A stretch of DNA of 11,238 nucleotides from Prevotellaceae bacterium. Lineage in GTDB: Bacteria; Bacteroidota; Bacteroidia; Bacteroidales; UBA932. Location: NCBI GenBank assembly GCA_031254635.1, contig JAIRUB010000013.1, positions 1 to 11,238 on the forward strand, given 5' to 3'. The position numbers and the translations under genes were made by a program. The notes beneath the pieces are model-generated. The model searched no databases and was not told where the DNA came from. It saw only the letters and a program-made list of their open reading frames with translations. Below, piece by piece: positions 1 through 6,772 of the stretch; positions within the stretch are counted from its first letter, which is position 1, and each line of letters starts with the position of its first letter.

Positions 1-60
1 GTTTTTCATCAAGTCGTCGCAGCCACATAAAGTACAGCGGATAATTTCTATATGCTTCAT
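1..60 (-). CDS. Partial hypothetical protein with CxxCxC motif (N-terminal 20 codons)
   Basis: A reading frame starts at the ATG complementary to 58-60 and stays open to the left edge, so only the first 20 residues are visible. They begin MKHIEIIRC and contain Cys-x2-Cys-x-Cys (residues 9, 12 and 14), a spacing that could belong to a zinc-binding knuckle or ribbon. The family is not recognisable. The gene would be divergent from parE and share the AT-rich region 61-241. Twenty open codons are weak evidence; the support is the sensible start position, the protein-like composition and a possible promoter element at the right distance upstream. Confidence 0.4.
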   Translation of the reverse strand, partial: MKHIEIIRCTLCGCDDLMKN

Positions 61-81
61 TGAACAGTAAAATTACTCACG

Positions 82-89
82 CAATGATA
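82..89 (-). promoter_or_regulatory. Possible Bacteroidota -7 element for the leftward gene
   Basis: On the minus strand this reads TATCATTG, seven of eight matches to the Bacteroidota -7 consensus TAnnTTTG. It would put transcription start about 15 bases before the ATG at 60. No convincing -33 TTG box is seen, and the surrounding DNA is very AT-rich, so a chance match is possible. Confidence 0.2.
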
Positions 90-185
90 ATAAATATTCA
101 GCTATATTGAAACACTACCAAATATTCTAATTTTATATATATTATTAATATTTAGACGAATAAATATAATTCAGCGAGTCTAAAA

Positions 186-215
186 AGGTTAATTCATATT
201 TTTTTCCTATCTTCG
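186..215 (+). promoter_or_regulatory. Probable parE operon promoter
   Basis: TATCTTCG at 208-215 fits the Bacteroidota sigma-A -7 element (TAnnTTTG), with a weak GTTAA in the -33 region near 188. It predicts a start near 222 and a leader of about 20 bases before the parE ATG at 242. The leader ends in a purine-rich AGAAGAG touching the ATG, which may serve as a weak ribosome site. The rest of 61-241 is AT-rich with no other clear signal. Confidence 0.5.
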
Positions 216-241
216 CAGGTTATTAAAGAATATCAGAAGAG

Positions 242-2113
242 ATGGAAGCAGCCTTGCATAATTATTCAGAAGAAAATATACAAACTCTTGATTGGCAAGA
301 ACATATACGCCGCCGTCCGGGGATGTATATTGGTAAGTTGGGAGATGGCTCGCAGCCTGATGACGGCATCTATGTCCTGCTCAAAGAGGTGTTAGACAAT
401 TCGGTGGACGAATATGCCATGGGTTTCGGCACAAAAATTGAGATTACAATTGATAATCGAGAGGTAATGGTGCGCGACTACGGCCGCGGTATTCCCTTAG
501 GCAAGTTGGTTGATGCAGCGAGCAAAATGAATACCGGCGCAAAGTACGACAACAAAGCATTTAAAAAATCGGTAGGCTTGAACGGAGTGGGGATTAAAGC
601 AGTAAACGCCTTGTCGAGCACCTTCATTATTCAAGCGGTGCGTGAAAAACAAAGCGCTTTGGCTACCTTTAGCAAGGGCTTGATGCAGCAAAAGAAAGAT
701 GCAAAATCAATCGAAAAGAACGGAACATTAGTATGTTTTGTACCCGATGAAGAGCTGTTCGGCAACTATACTTTCAACATGGAGTTTGTAGAGCAGATGG
801 TGCGCAACTACACCTACCTGAATGCAGGCCTTACTGTAAGGCTCAATGGCATTGATTATGTATCCCACAACGGTTTGCTCGATTTGTTGAATGAAAATCT
901 TGGAGAAGCCCCGCTCTACAAGCCTATTCATCTCAAGGGAACAGATATCGAAGTGGTGATTACCCACGGAAATGAATACGGCGAAACCATATATTCCTTT
1001 GTAAACGGACAGAACACCACACAGGGCGGCACACACCTGACGGCTTTCCGTGAAGCGGTAAGTAAAATCATTAAAGATTTTTACCGAAAAGATTTTGAGC
1101 CGGCGGATATTCGCCATTCCATAGTAGCGGCAGTGAGCGTGCGGGTAGAAGAACCTGTTTTTGAATCGCAGACAAAAACCAAACTTGGCTCTAAAGATAT
1201 AGGCCCCGATGGTCCTTCAGTGCGCAATTTTATACTCGACTTTTTGGCAGAGCAGTTGGATAATTATTTGCACAAGCACCCTGAGGTTGCCGATGCAATA
1301 CAGAAGAAAATTTTAGAATCGGAAAAAGAACGTAAGGCGATATCAGGCATACGGACATTGGCGCGTGAACGGGCAAAAAAAGCCAATCTGCACAATAAAA
1401 AATTGCGCGATTGTCGTGTTCACTATGGCGATAAACATGAGTTGGCGCAAGCCTCTACGCTTTTTATCACAGAGGGTGATTCGGCCAGCGGATCCATCAC
1501 CAAAAGTAGGGATGTGAATATTCAGGCGGTATTCAGCCTCCGTGGAAAACCATTGAACACCTATGGGATGACCAAAAAAGTGGTTTATGAAAACGAAGAG
1601 TTCAACCTGCTGCAGGCAGCCTTAGATATTGAAAACGACATCGACGACTTGCGTTACAACAATGTGGTAATTGCTACTGATGCCGATGTTGACGGCATGC
1701 ACATCCGCCTGTTGTTGATTACTTTTTTTCTACAATTTTTCCCCGACCTTATTCGTCAAGGGCACTTGTCAATATTGCAAACACCCTTGTTCCGCGTGCG
1801 CAACAAGAAAGGAACCATTTATTGCTACAATGAAGAAGAAAAAAATAATGTTATAAAAAAATTAGGTGTTCATCCTGAAATTACGCGATTTAAAGGCTTG
1901 GGCGAAATATCGCCCGACGAATTTCGTAATTTTATCGGTGAGGATATTCGCTTAGAGAAAGTACGATTGAGTAAGGATGATAGTATTCATGATTTGCTGG
2001 AGTTTTATATGGGCAAAAACACCCCTGACCGGCAAGTCTTTATCATTGATAACCTCCGCGTAGAAGAAGGCTTGGAGGCAAAGGAGGAGTTGGTAGGAGA
2101 AATAGAGTTGTGA
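242..2113 (+). CDS. parE: DNA topoisomerase IV subunit B (ParE)
   Basis: ATPase subunit of topoisomerase IV, which with ParC unlinks daughter chromosomes and relaxes supercoils. At 623 residues it is close to the usual ParE length. The GHKL ATPase motifs are intact: the N-box with catalytic Glu49 and Asn53 (EVLDNSVDE), DYGRG at 78-82, and NGVGIKAVNALS at 113-124. A transducer region with the QTKTK loop follows. The TOPRIM domain has EGDSAS at 411-416 (Glu411) and the metal-binding DADVDG at 480-485, and the late KGLGE motif is also present. GyrB cannot be excluded by motifs alone, but the size and the nearby parC favour ParE. The ATG at 242 is preceded by AGAAGAG and keeps the normal short lead into the RRRPGMYIG motif. 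It is the first gene of the rightward run. Its partner parC is separated from it by an AT-rich two-gene insert rather than following directly. Confidence 0.95.
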   Translation: MEAALHNYSEENIQTLDWQEHIRRRPGMYIGKLGDGSQPDDGIYVLLKEVLDNSVDEYAMGFGTKIEITIDNREVMVRDYGRGIPLGKLVDAASKMNTGAKYDNKAFKKSVGLNGVGIKAVNALSSTFIIQAVREKQSALATFSKGLMQQKKDAKSIEKNGTLVCFVPDEELFGNYTFNMEFVEQMVRNYTYLNAGLTVRLNGIDYVSHNGLLDLLNENLGEAPLYKPIHLKGTDIEVVITHGNEYGETIYSFVNGQNTTQGGTHLTAFREAVSKIIKDFYRKDFEPADIRHSIVAAVSVRVEEPVFESQTKTKLGSKDIGPDGPSVRNFILDFLAEQLDNYLHKHPEVADAIQKKILESEKERKAISGIRTLARERAKKANLHNKKLRDCRVHYGDKHELAQASTLFITEGDSASGSITKSRDVNIQAVFSLRGKPLNTYGMTKKVVYENEEFNLLQAALDIENDIDDLRYNNVVIATDADVDGMHIRLLLITFFLQFFPDLIRQGHLSILQTPLFRVRNKKGTIYCYNEEEKNNVIKKLGVHPEITRFKGLGEISPDEFRNFIGEDIRLEKVRLSKDDSIHDLLEFYMGKNTPDRQVFIIDNLRVEEGLEAKEELVGEIEL

Positions 2114-2158
2114 GAAAGAATGACTTGTTCGGACGATATTTCATTTTAAAGAGAAGTA

Positions 2159-3310
2159 ATGACAAAAAAAGCAAATGTAAAAAACACACTTCAAATTCAC
2201 TCACAAGCGAAAGTAGAATTTTACGCAGAATATCTAAATCGCTATCTGAGAATATTGTCTTTGTCAGAACACACTAAGCAAATAAATATTTATGATGTTT
2301 TTTGTGGTATGGGGATATACGAAGATGGAGGGAAAGGTAGCCCTATTGTTGCATTTGATACTATAAAAATGTTTATTACGGATAAAAAAAACCTAATAAA
2401 TAATACTCAAATATCTCTTATTGTCAATGATAAAGAGCAACAAAAAATTAAACGCGTAAAAAATTATATTGATTTAAATAATCAACACTTCTGTAATGTC
2501 AGATATTACAATGAAGATGTAGAACAAATGTTTAATGTTGTACAGCAAGAAGTTTCACAAACTAATGCAGATACTCGCAACCTCATTTTTATTGATCCTT
2601 ATGGTTATAAAGACATAAAGAAAGAAATTCTGTACCAACTAATGGAAAATGGTAAAACTGAAATAATTCTGTTCTTACCAATTTCTCACATGCATAGGTT
2701 TACACAAAAAGCAATACAAAGTGAAGAGAGAGTACAATATGAACCATTGCGGAATTTTGTAAATAGTTTTTTTAGTAAAAATCATAAAATACGAAAAGAA
2801 CAACTCCCTATTATGGAGTACATTCAATTCATTACAGATGTATTAAAATTTAACAACAAGTTTTTTTCCACTTCATATTATATAACACGAGATGTTGCCA
2901 ACTATTTTGCCCTGTTTTTTATGAGTTCCCATATTTTTTGGTTTCAAAAAATTCTTGAAGTAAAATGGGACTTGGATGAAGTTGCAGGCCGTGGTTTTAA
3001 AATACCTGAGCAGATGAAAAGCTTGTTTGAGGCCGAGGAAACAGAAGATGCCAAAAATAAAAATGCTAATCAATTAGAAGAAATATTATTACACAGTTTA
3101 ATCACCCCTAAAACGAATCGACAAATTCTTGAATTAACTTTAAAATCTGAATTTTTACCAAAACATACAACAGAAATTTTTGAGAAGTGGCAAAAAAGTA
3201 ATCAAAAATTTAGAGTTTATGATTTAAAAACAAATAAAGAAGCAAGAAAAAATTCTTTTTATGTTTCTGAGAAAGAAGATAAAGTCCAATTTAAAATAGA
3301 AAAGCAATGA
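2159..3310 (+). CDS. tcmP: Three-Cys-motif partner protein TcmP
   Basis: I recognise this 383-residue protein as TcmP, the family named for being encoded next to a three-Cys-motif (Gp37/Gp68, DUF5131) protein, as it is here. It has a methyltransferase-like Rossmann layout: an N-terminal helix (QAKVEFYAEYLNRYLRI), a glycine-rich first motif DVFCGMGIYEDGGKG (46-60), an acidic N90-D91 after the second strand, NED at 118-120, and IDPYG at 145-149 where DNA methyltransferases carry their D/N-P-P-Y motif. Residues from about 300 to the end look helical and may form a winged-helix domain. Whether it binds SAM or methylates anything is inference; the substrate is unknown. AAAGAGAAG just before the ATG is a plausible ribosome site. 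The TGA overlaps the next ATG by 4 bases, which implies translational coupling and a shared role. It is much more AT-rich than its flanking genes. Confidence 0.85.
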   Translation: MTKKANVKNTLQIHSQAKVEFYAEYLNRYLRILSLSEHTKQINIYDVFCGMGIYEDGGKGSPIVAFDTIKMFITDKKNLINNTQISLIVNDKEQQKIKRVKNYIDLNNQHFCNVRYYNEDVEQMFNVVQQEVSQTNADTRNLIFIDPYGYKDIKKEILYQLMENGKTEIILFLPISHMHRFTQKAIQSEERVQYEPLRNFVNSFFSKNHKIRKEQLPIMEYIQFITDVLKFNNKFFSTSYYITRDVANYFALFFMSSHIFWFQKILEVKWDLDEVAGRGFKIPEQMKSLFEAEETEDAKNKNANQLEEILLHSLITPKTNRQILELTLKSEFLPKHTTEIFEKWQKSNQKFRVYDLKTNKEARKNSFYVSEKEDKVQFKIEKQ

Positions 3311-4032
3311 AAACAACAACAATCGAATGGACAGACAGAACTTGGAACCCTGTTACTGGTTGTTCTAAGATATCGGCAGGTTGTGTAAATTGCTATGCGG
3401 AAATAATGGCACGTCGTCTTCAAGCAATGCAGCAAAACAAATATCTTAACGGATTTAAACTTACATTGCACGAAAACGTTTTAGAAGAACCATTACAATG
3501 GAAAAAACCACATACTATTTTCGTGTGTTCAATGAGTGATTTATTTCACGATGAAGTCCCTGATAAGTTTATTAATCAAGTAATTAATATTATTAATTTA
3601 ACTCCTCAACATCGTTATCAACTTCTTACAAAAAGAGCAGAACGAATGGCTAAATATTTTCAAACCCGCAATATTCCCAATAATGTTTGGTTGGGTGTTA
3701 CTGTTGAAAATCAATCGACGAAAAAACGAATTGATTTTTTACAAAGCTTAAATGCTTCTGTGCGTTTTTTGTCTTGCGAACCTTTGTTAGAAGACTTAGG
3801 AGCATTAAACCTTGAAAACATTGACTGGGTTATTGTTGGTGGTGAGAGCGGAAATAAGGCAAGGCTAATGAAAAAAGAATGGGTGTCTGCAATTAAAGAA
3901 CAAGCAGAAATGCAAAAATCAATGTTTTATTTTAAACAATGGGGGACTTGGGGAAGTGACGGAGTAAAACGTAATAAACATGAAAACGGAAAAGAGTTTA
4001 ATGGGAAGATATATCAGGCTATGCCGGTTTAG
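3307..4032 (+). CDS. Phage Gp37/Gp68 family three-Cys protein (DUF5131)
   Basis: This 241-residue protein carries the family hallmarks in order: IEWTDRTWNPVTGC near the start with the three-Cys motif C19-x6-C26-x2-C29, CSMSDLFHD (74-82), LLTKRAERM, NVWLGVTVEN, SCEPLLEDL (Glu158), VIVGGESG (177-182), FKQWG (209-213) and a short basic end. The length and intact motifs point to a complete gene. The Cys cluster differs from canonical radical-SAM CX3CX2C, but together with the GGE and EPLL segments it suggests an Fe-S/SAM-type enzyme on a TIM-barrel-like fold; that is inference. The gene starts at ATG 3307 inside the tcmP stop (ATGA) and has no separate ribosome site, so it is probably coupled to tcmP. 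Members occur in phages and as scattered chromosomal genes. The reaction and target are unknown. Confidence 0.88.
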   Translation: MKTTTIEWTDRTWNPVTGCSKISAGCVNCYAEIMARRLQAMQQNKYLNGFKLTLHENVLEEPLQWKKPHTIFVCSMSDLFHDEVPDKFINQVINIINLTPQHRYQLLTKRAERMAKYFQTRNIPNNVWLGVTVENQSTKKRIDFLQSLNASVRFLSCEPLLEDLGALNLENIDWVIVGGESGNKARLMKKEWVSAIKEQAEMQKSMFYFKQWGTWGSDGVKRNKHENGKEFNGKIYQAMPV

Positions 4033-4112
4033 TATTACTGGATTGTTTTGAGAAAGCAGGCATTGAACTTAGACCTGAAATAGATAAATATTATAGAAAA
4101 TTTAACAGGTGA
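4002..4112 (+). pseudogene. Possible 3' remnant of a lost gene
   Basis: In a frame different from DUF5131, the stretch after a TAA at 3999-4001 stays open to TGA 4110-4112. It reads like the end of a real protein (EDISGYAGLVLLDC, then a charged helix-like tail ending YYRKFNR). It has no good start codon of its own and its first codons overlap the end of DUF5131. I do not recognise the family. It could be the tail of a third cassette gene, or of a gene that once sat before parC, but about 27 non-overlapping codons could also stay open by chance. Confidence 0.25.
4107..4112 (+). promoter_or_regulatory. Shine-Dalgarno-like site before the original parC start
   Basis: AGGTGA lies 10 bases before ATG 4123, with an A/T-rich spacer (AATATAATTT). 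It marks 4123 as the likely original translation start, although the frame from that ATG is now closed after 24 codons. Confidence 0.35.
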
Positions 4113-4122
4113 AATATAATTT

Positions 4123-4236
4123 ATGTCCGAAGAAATAGAACTCATAGACGATAATGATACCGGGGTGGCCAGTGAACCGCAGGGAAAATACGCCTAATTG
4201 TTGAGCGACGGCGAAAAACGCTACTAACTTACCGGA
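4123..4236 (+). pseudogene. Interrupted N-terminal leader of parC with two in-frame TAA codons
   Basis: ATG 4123 is exactly 38 codons upstream of, and in frame with, ATG 4237. The translation starts MSEEIELIDDNDTG, a typical acidic leader of Bacteroidota ParC, but is cut by TAA 4195-4197 (codon 25) and TAA 4225-4227 (codon 35). The residues around and between the stops (GKYA, LLSDGEKRY, then LTG before MYKDWF) still read as the family's N-terminus, so this is former coding sequence and not intergenic DNA. Each TAA is one C-to-T change from a CAA glutamine codon. The region could now yield a 24-residue leader peptide followed by reinitiation at 4237, or it could reflect assembly errors. An ATG-to-TAA upstream frame of this kind could affect parC translation. 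Confidence 0.7.
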
Positions 4237-6744
4237 ATGTACAAAGACTGGTTTTTGGATTATGCTTCTTACGTAATCCTTGAACGGGCAGTGCCGCATA
4301 TTGATGACGGGCTGAAACCGGTACAGCGACGCATTCTGCATTCGATGAAACGAATGGACGATGGGCGCTACAACAAGGTAGCAAATATCATCGGGCATAC
4401 CATGCAGTTTCACCCTCATGGCGATGCATCTATCGGTGACGCTTTGGTGCAATTGGGACAGAAAGATTTGGTGGTTGACTGTCAGGGCAATTGGGGCAAT
4501 ATTTTTACTGGCGATGGTGCAGCAGCTCCACGCTATATTGAAGCCCGTCTGTCGAAATTTGCCAGTGAGGTGGTATTTAATCCCAAGACTACCGAGTGGA
4601 TGGCTTCTTACGACGGACGAAACCAAGAGCCGGTAACGCTGCCGGTAAAGTTCCCTTTATTGTTGGCGCAAGGAGTGGAAGGGATTGCCGTAGGCTTGGC
4701 TTCAAAAATCTTACCGCATAATTTCAATGAACTTATTGATGGCGCTATTGCTCACCTTAGGGGAAAAGATTTTGAGTTGTACCCTGATTTTCCGACCGGA
4801 GGGATGGCCGACTGCAGTCGCTACAACGATGGACTGCGTGGCGGAGCAGTAAAGGTACGTGCTAACATTACCAAACAGGATAAAAAAACCTTGGTGATTA
4901 CTGATATTCCTTACGGGAAAACCAGTTCCGCGCTTATTGAAACCATCCTCAAAGCTAACGACAAAGGTAAAATCAAGGTGCGGAAAGTGGACGATAACAC
5001 TGCTCAGCATGTAGAGATTATGGTGCATCTACACAATGATGTGTCGCCCGACAAAACCATTGATGCGCTTTACGCTTTCACCGATTGCGAAGTGTCGATT
5101 TCACCCAATGCCTGTGTAATTATGAACGAAAAACCTCAGTTTATGGGGGTAAAAGATATCTCGCGTTATAATGCCGACCACACTAAAAATCTCTTGTGCC
5201 AAGAGTTGCAAATACGCTTGAAAGAGTTAAATGAAGACTGGCATTACTCTTCTTTGGAAAAAATCTTCTTTGAAAAAAGAATTTATCGGGAATTGGAAAA
5301 TAATGAAATAAAATCGTGGGAACTCCAATTGACAGCGGTAGAAAAAGCCTTGAAGCCTTATGAGAAGAAGTTAAAAGCGCCCATTACTTTCGAAAATATA
5401 GAATGGTTGGTAGAAAAACCGGTACGAAAAATTTCCAAATTTGATATTAAGGCAGCTAACGAGTGGATTAAGAATATAGAGGCAGAGATGGAAGAGGTGG
5501 AAAATAATTTAGCCAATTTGATAGAATATACAATAAATTATTTCCGTCAGTTGAAAAAGAAATACGGAAAGAATTTTGAACGTAAAACGGAGCTGTGTAG
5601 CTTTGAAACCATCGAGGCTACGAAAGTGGTAGTTGCTAATGCCAAGCTGTATGTCAACTATGCAGAGGGTTTTGTGGGGATGGACTTGAAGCGCGACGAT
5701 GAAGCTCAATATTTATGCGACTGCTCGGATATTGACGAGGTGATTATATTCCTGCGTAGTGGAAAATACATGATTAGCAAAGTTTCCGATAAGGCTTTCT
5801 TTGGTAAGGATATTATTCATGCGGCGGTATTCAAGCGAAATAATGAACGTACAATTTATAATGCGATTTACCGTGATGGCAGAAATGGAGATATTTACGT
5901 GAAACGTTTTTTTGTATCCGGCGTTACCCGCGATAAGGACTATGATGTTACACAGGGGAACGAAGGCTCACAGTTATTGTGGTTTACGGCTAATCCCAAC
6001 GGCGAAGCGGAAGTACTGAAGGTGTATCTGAAGCCTCGTCCGAAGTTGAAGAAACTGATTTTTGATTTTGAATTTGGAGGATTGGCTGTTAAGGGACGTA
6101 ACTCAATGGGAAATATTCTTTCACGTTATGCTATTCATAAAATTGTGTTGAAGGAAAAAGGGACTTCAACCTTCGGCGGCCACCAGATATGGTTTGACGC
6201 CGATATCCAGCGCCTCAATGCTGAAGCGCGTGGAGAACTGATTGGCGAATTTTTGATAGACGACCGTATTCTGGCAGTAACCCAGCAGGGGCAATTCTAT
6301 ACTACCAATTTTGACTTGAGCAATCGTTACGAACAGCAGTTGTTGCTTATAGAAAAATTTGATACTAAAAAGATTTATTCCGCAACTTATTATGATGCGG
6401 AGTTGGGCAGTTGTTATGTAAAACGTTTTACTTTTGAGCCTAGTGATAATACCCCACAGTTGTTTATTAGTGAGGCACCGGGCTCGTACTTGCTTGAAAT
6501 CACCTCCGAAAATTTTCCTCAATTAGAAATAACATTTAAGGGCAAGCATGCCAAGCGGGATCCAGAATATGTGGATGTGGAAAAATTTATAGGAATAAAG
6601 AGTTTTCGGGCGAAAGGAAAGCGCGTGACTACTTACGATGTAAAAACCATTTCATTCATAGAACCGCTCGAGAAGGAAGTTCTCACAGAGAACATTGTAA
6701 AGAAAACTGAAGAAGGTAAGGCTGTGCAAATGTCGCTACTGTAA
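4237..6744 (+). CDS. parC: DNA topoisomerase IV subunit A (ParC), N-terminally short
   Basis: Breakage-reunion subunit of topoisomerase IV, partner of ParE. The DNA-gate core is intact: DYASYVILERAVP, DDGLKPVQRRIL (24-34), HPHGDASIGD (59-68), QGNWGN (83-88) and the catalytic Arg99-Tyr100. A coiled-coil region follows (about 330-450), then a beta-propeller-like C-terminal domain. The C-terminus is QMSLL, close to a beta-clamp-binding peptide. The position matching E. coli ParC Ser80 is Ala64, which I believe is usual in this phylum. From ATG 4237 only four residues precede WFLDYASYVI, and Tyr100 sits about 20 residues earlier than in E. coli (Tyr120), so the N-terminal arm is nearly absent. 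Earlier in-frame starts are closed by TAA codons at 4195 and 4225, and no ribosome site is evident before 4237. The gene is presumably functional because the remaining 835 codons are open and well conserved. The next gene follows after 28 bases. Confidence 0.9.
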   Translation: MYKDWFLDYASYVILERAVPHIDDGLKPVQRRILHSMKRMDDGRYNKVANIIGHTMQFHPHGDASIGDALVQLGQKDLVVDCQGNWGNIFTGDGAAAPRYIEARLSKFASEVVFNPKTTEWMASYDGRNQEPVTLPVKFPLLLAQGVEGIAVGLASKILPHNFNELIDGAIAHLRGKDFELYPDFPTGGMADCSRYNDGLRGGAVKVRANITKQDKKTLVITDIPYGKTSSALIETILKANDKGKIKVRKVDDNTAQHVEIMVHLHNDVSPDKTIDALYAFTDCEVSISPNACVIMNEKPQFMGVKDISRYNADHTKNLLCQELQIRLKELNEDWHYSSLEKIFFEKRIYRELENNEIKSWELQLTAVEKALKPYEKKLKAPITFENIEWLVEKPVRKISKFDIKAANEWIKNIEAEMEEVENNLANLIEYTINYFRQLKKKYGKNFERKTELCSFETIEATKVVVANAKLYVNYAEGFVGMDLKRDDEAQYLCDCSDIDEVIIFLRSGKYMISKVSDKAFFGKDIIHAAVFKRNNERTIYNAIYRDGRNGDIYVKRFFVSGVTRDKDYDVTQGNEGSQLLWFTANPNGEAEVLKVYLKPRPKLKKLIFDFEFGGLAVKGRNSMGNILSRYAIHKIVLKEKGTSTFGGHQIWFDADIQRLNAEARGELIGEFLIDDRILAVTQQGQFYTTNFDLSNRYEQQLLLIEKFDTKKIYSATYYDAELGSCYVKRFTFEPSDNTPQLFISEAPGSYLLEITSENFPQLEITFKGKHAKRDPEYVDVEKFIGIKSFRAKGKRVTTYDVKTISFIEPLEKEVLTENIVKKTEEGKAVQMSLL

Positions 6745-6772
6745 AAGCACAGTTAGGCTGTAAACAGATGCT

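Larger units (their letters stand above)
2114..4122 (+). other. AT-rich accessory cassette between parE and parC (candidate insertion)
   Basis: This segment separates the two topoisomerase IV genes and carries tcmP and the DUF5131 gene. Base composition changes sharply. Hand counts of 60-base lines give 15 (2401-2460), 20 (2881-2940) and 20 (3601-3660) G+C, against 33 (301-360, parE) and 31 (4561-4620, parC). Codon use shifts to A/T endings in step. No integrase, transposase or clear terminal repeats are visible, so the means of entry is unknown and the limits given are simply the ends of the flanking genes. That it was acquired horizontally is inferred from composition and from the sporadic, phage-associated nature of the family. 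Confidence 0.6.

Noticed and set aside
728..1117. Open frame of 129 codons on the minus strand inside parE
   Set aside because: It is antisense to the well-conserved ParE ATPase/transducer region, with no motif support. Treated as a shadow frame.
2121..2158. A separate promoter for tcmP in the short parE-tcmP gap
   Set aside because: TTG at 2125 and TATTTC near 2137 are too close together and match the consensus poorly. Read-through from parE is simpler.
3363..3393. Calling DUF5131 a canonical radical SAM enzyme
   Set aside because: The cysteine spacing is CX6CX2C, not CX3CX2C. The GGE segment and fold resemblance are suggestive only, so the family name is used without a claimed reaction.
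2111..4056. TGAGAAAG at 2111-2118 and 4049-4056 as target-site duplications of the cassette
   Set aside because: Only 8 bases, and the second copy lies within the possible remnant rather than at a composition edge. There are no terminal inverted repeats or recombinase. Such a match is easily found by chance in AT-rich DNA.
4195..4227. Reassignment of TAA to glutamine as the explanation for the parC leader stops
   Set aside because: TAA is absent inside all the long conserved frames here, and parC, the glycosyltransferase and aroK all end in TAA at the family-expected place. Read-through of the aroK TAA would add an unrelated tail. A standard bacterial code fits.
4102..4626. Long open frame (174 codons) on the minus strand across the parC start
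   Set aside because: It is antisense to conserved parC codons, has no recognisable domain or ribosome site, and fits a shadow of the coding strand's codon pattern.
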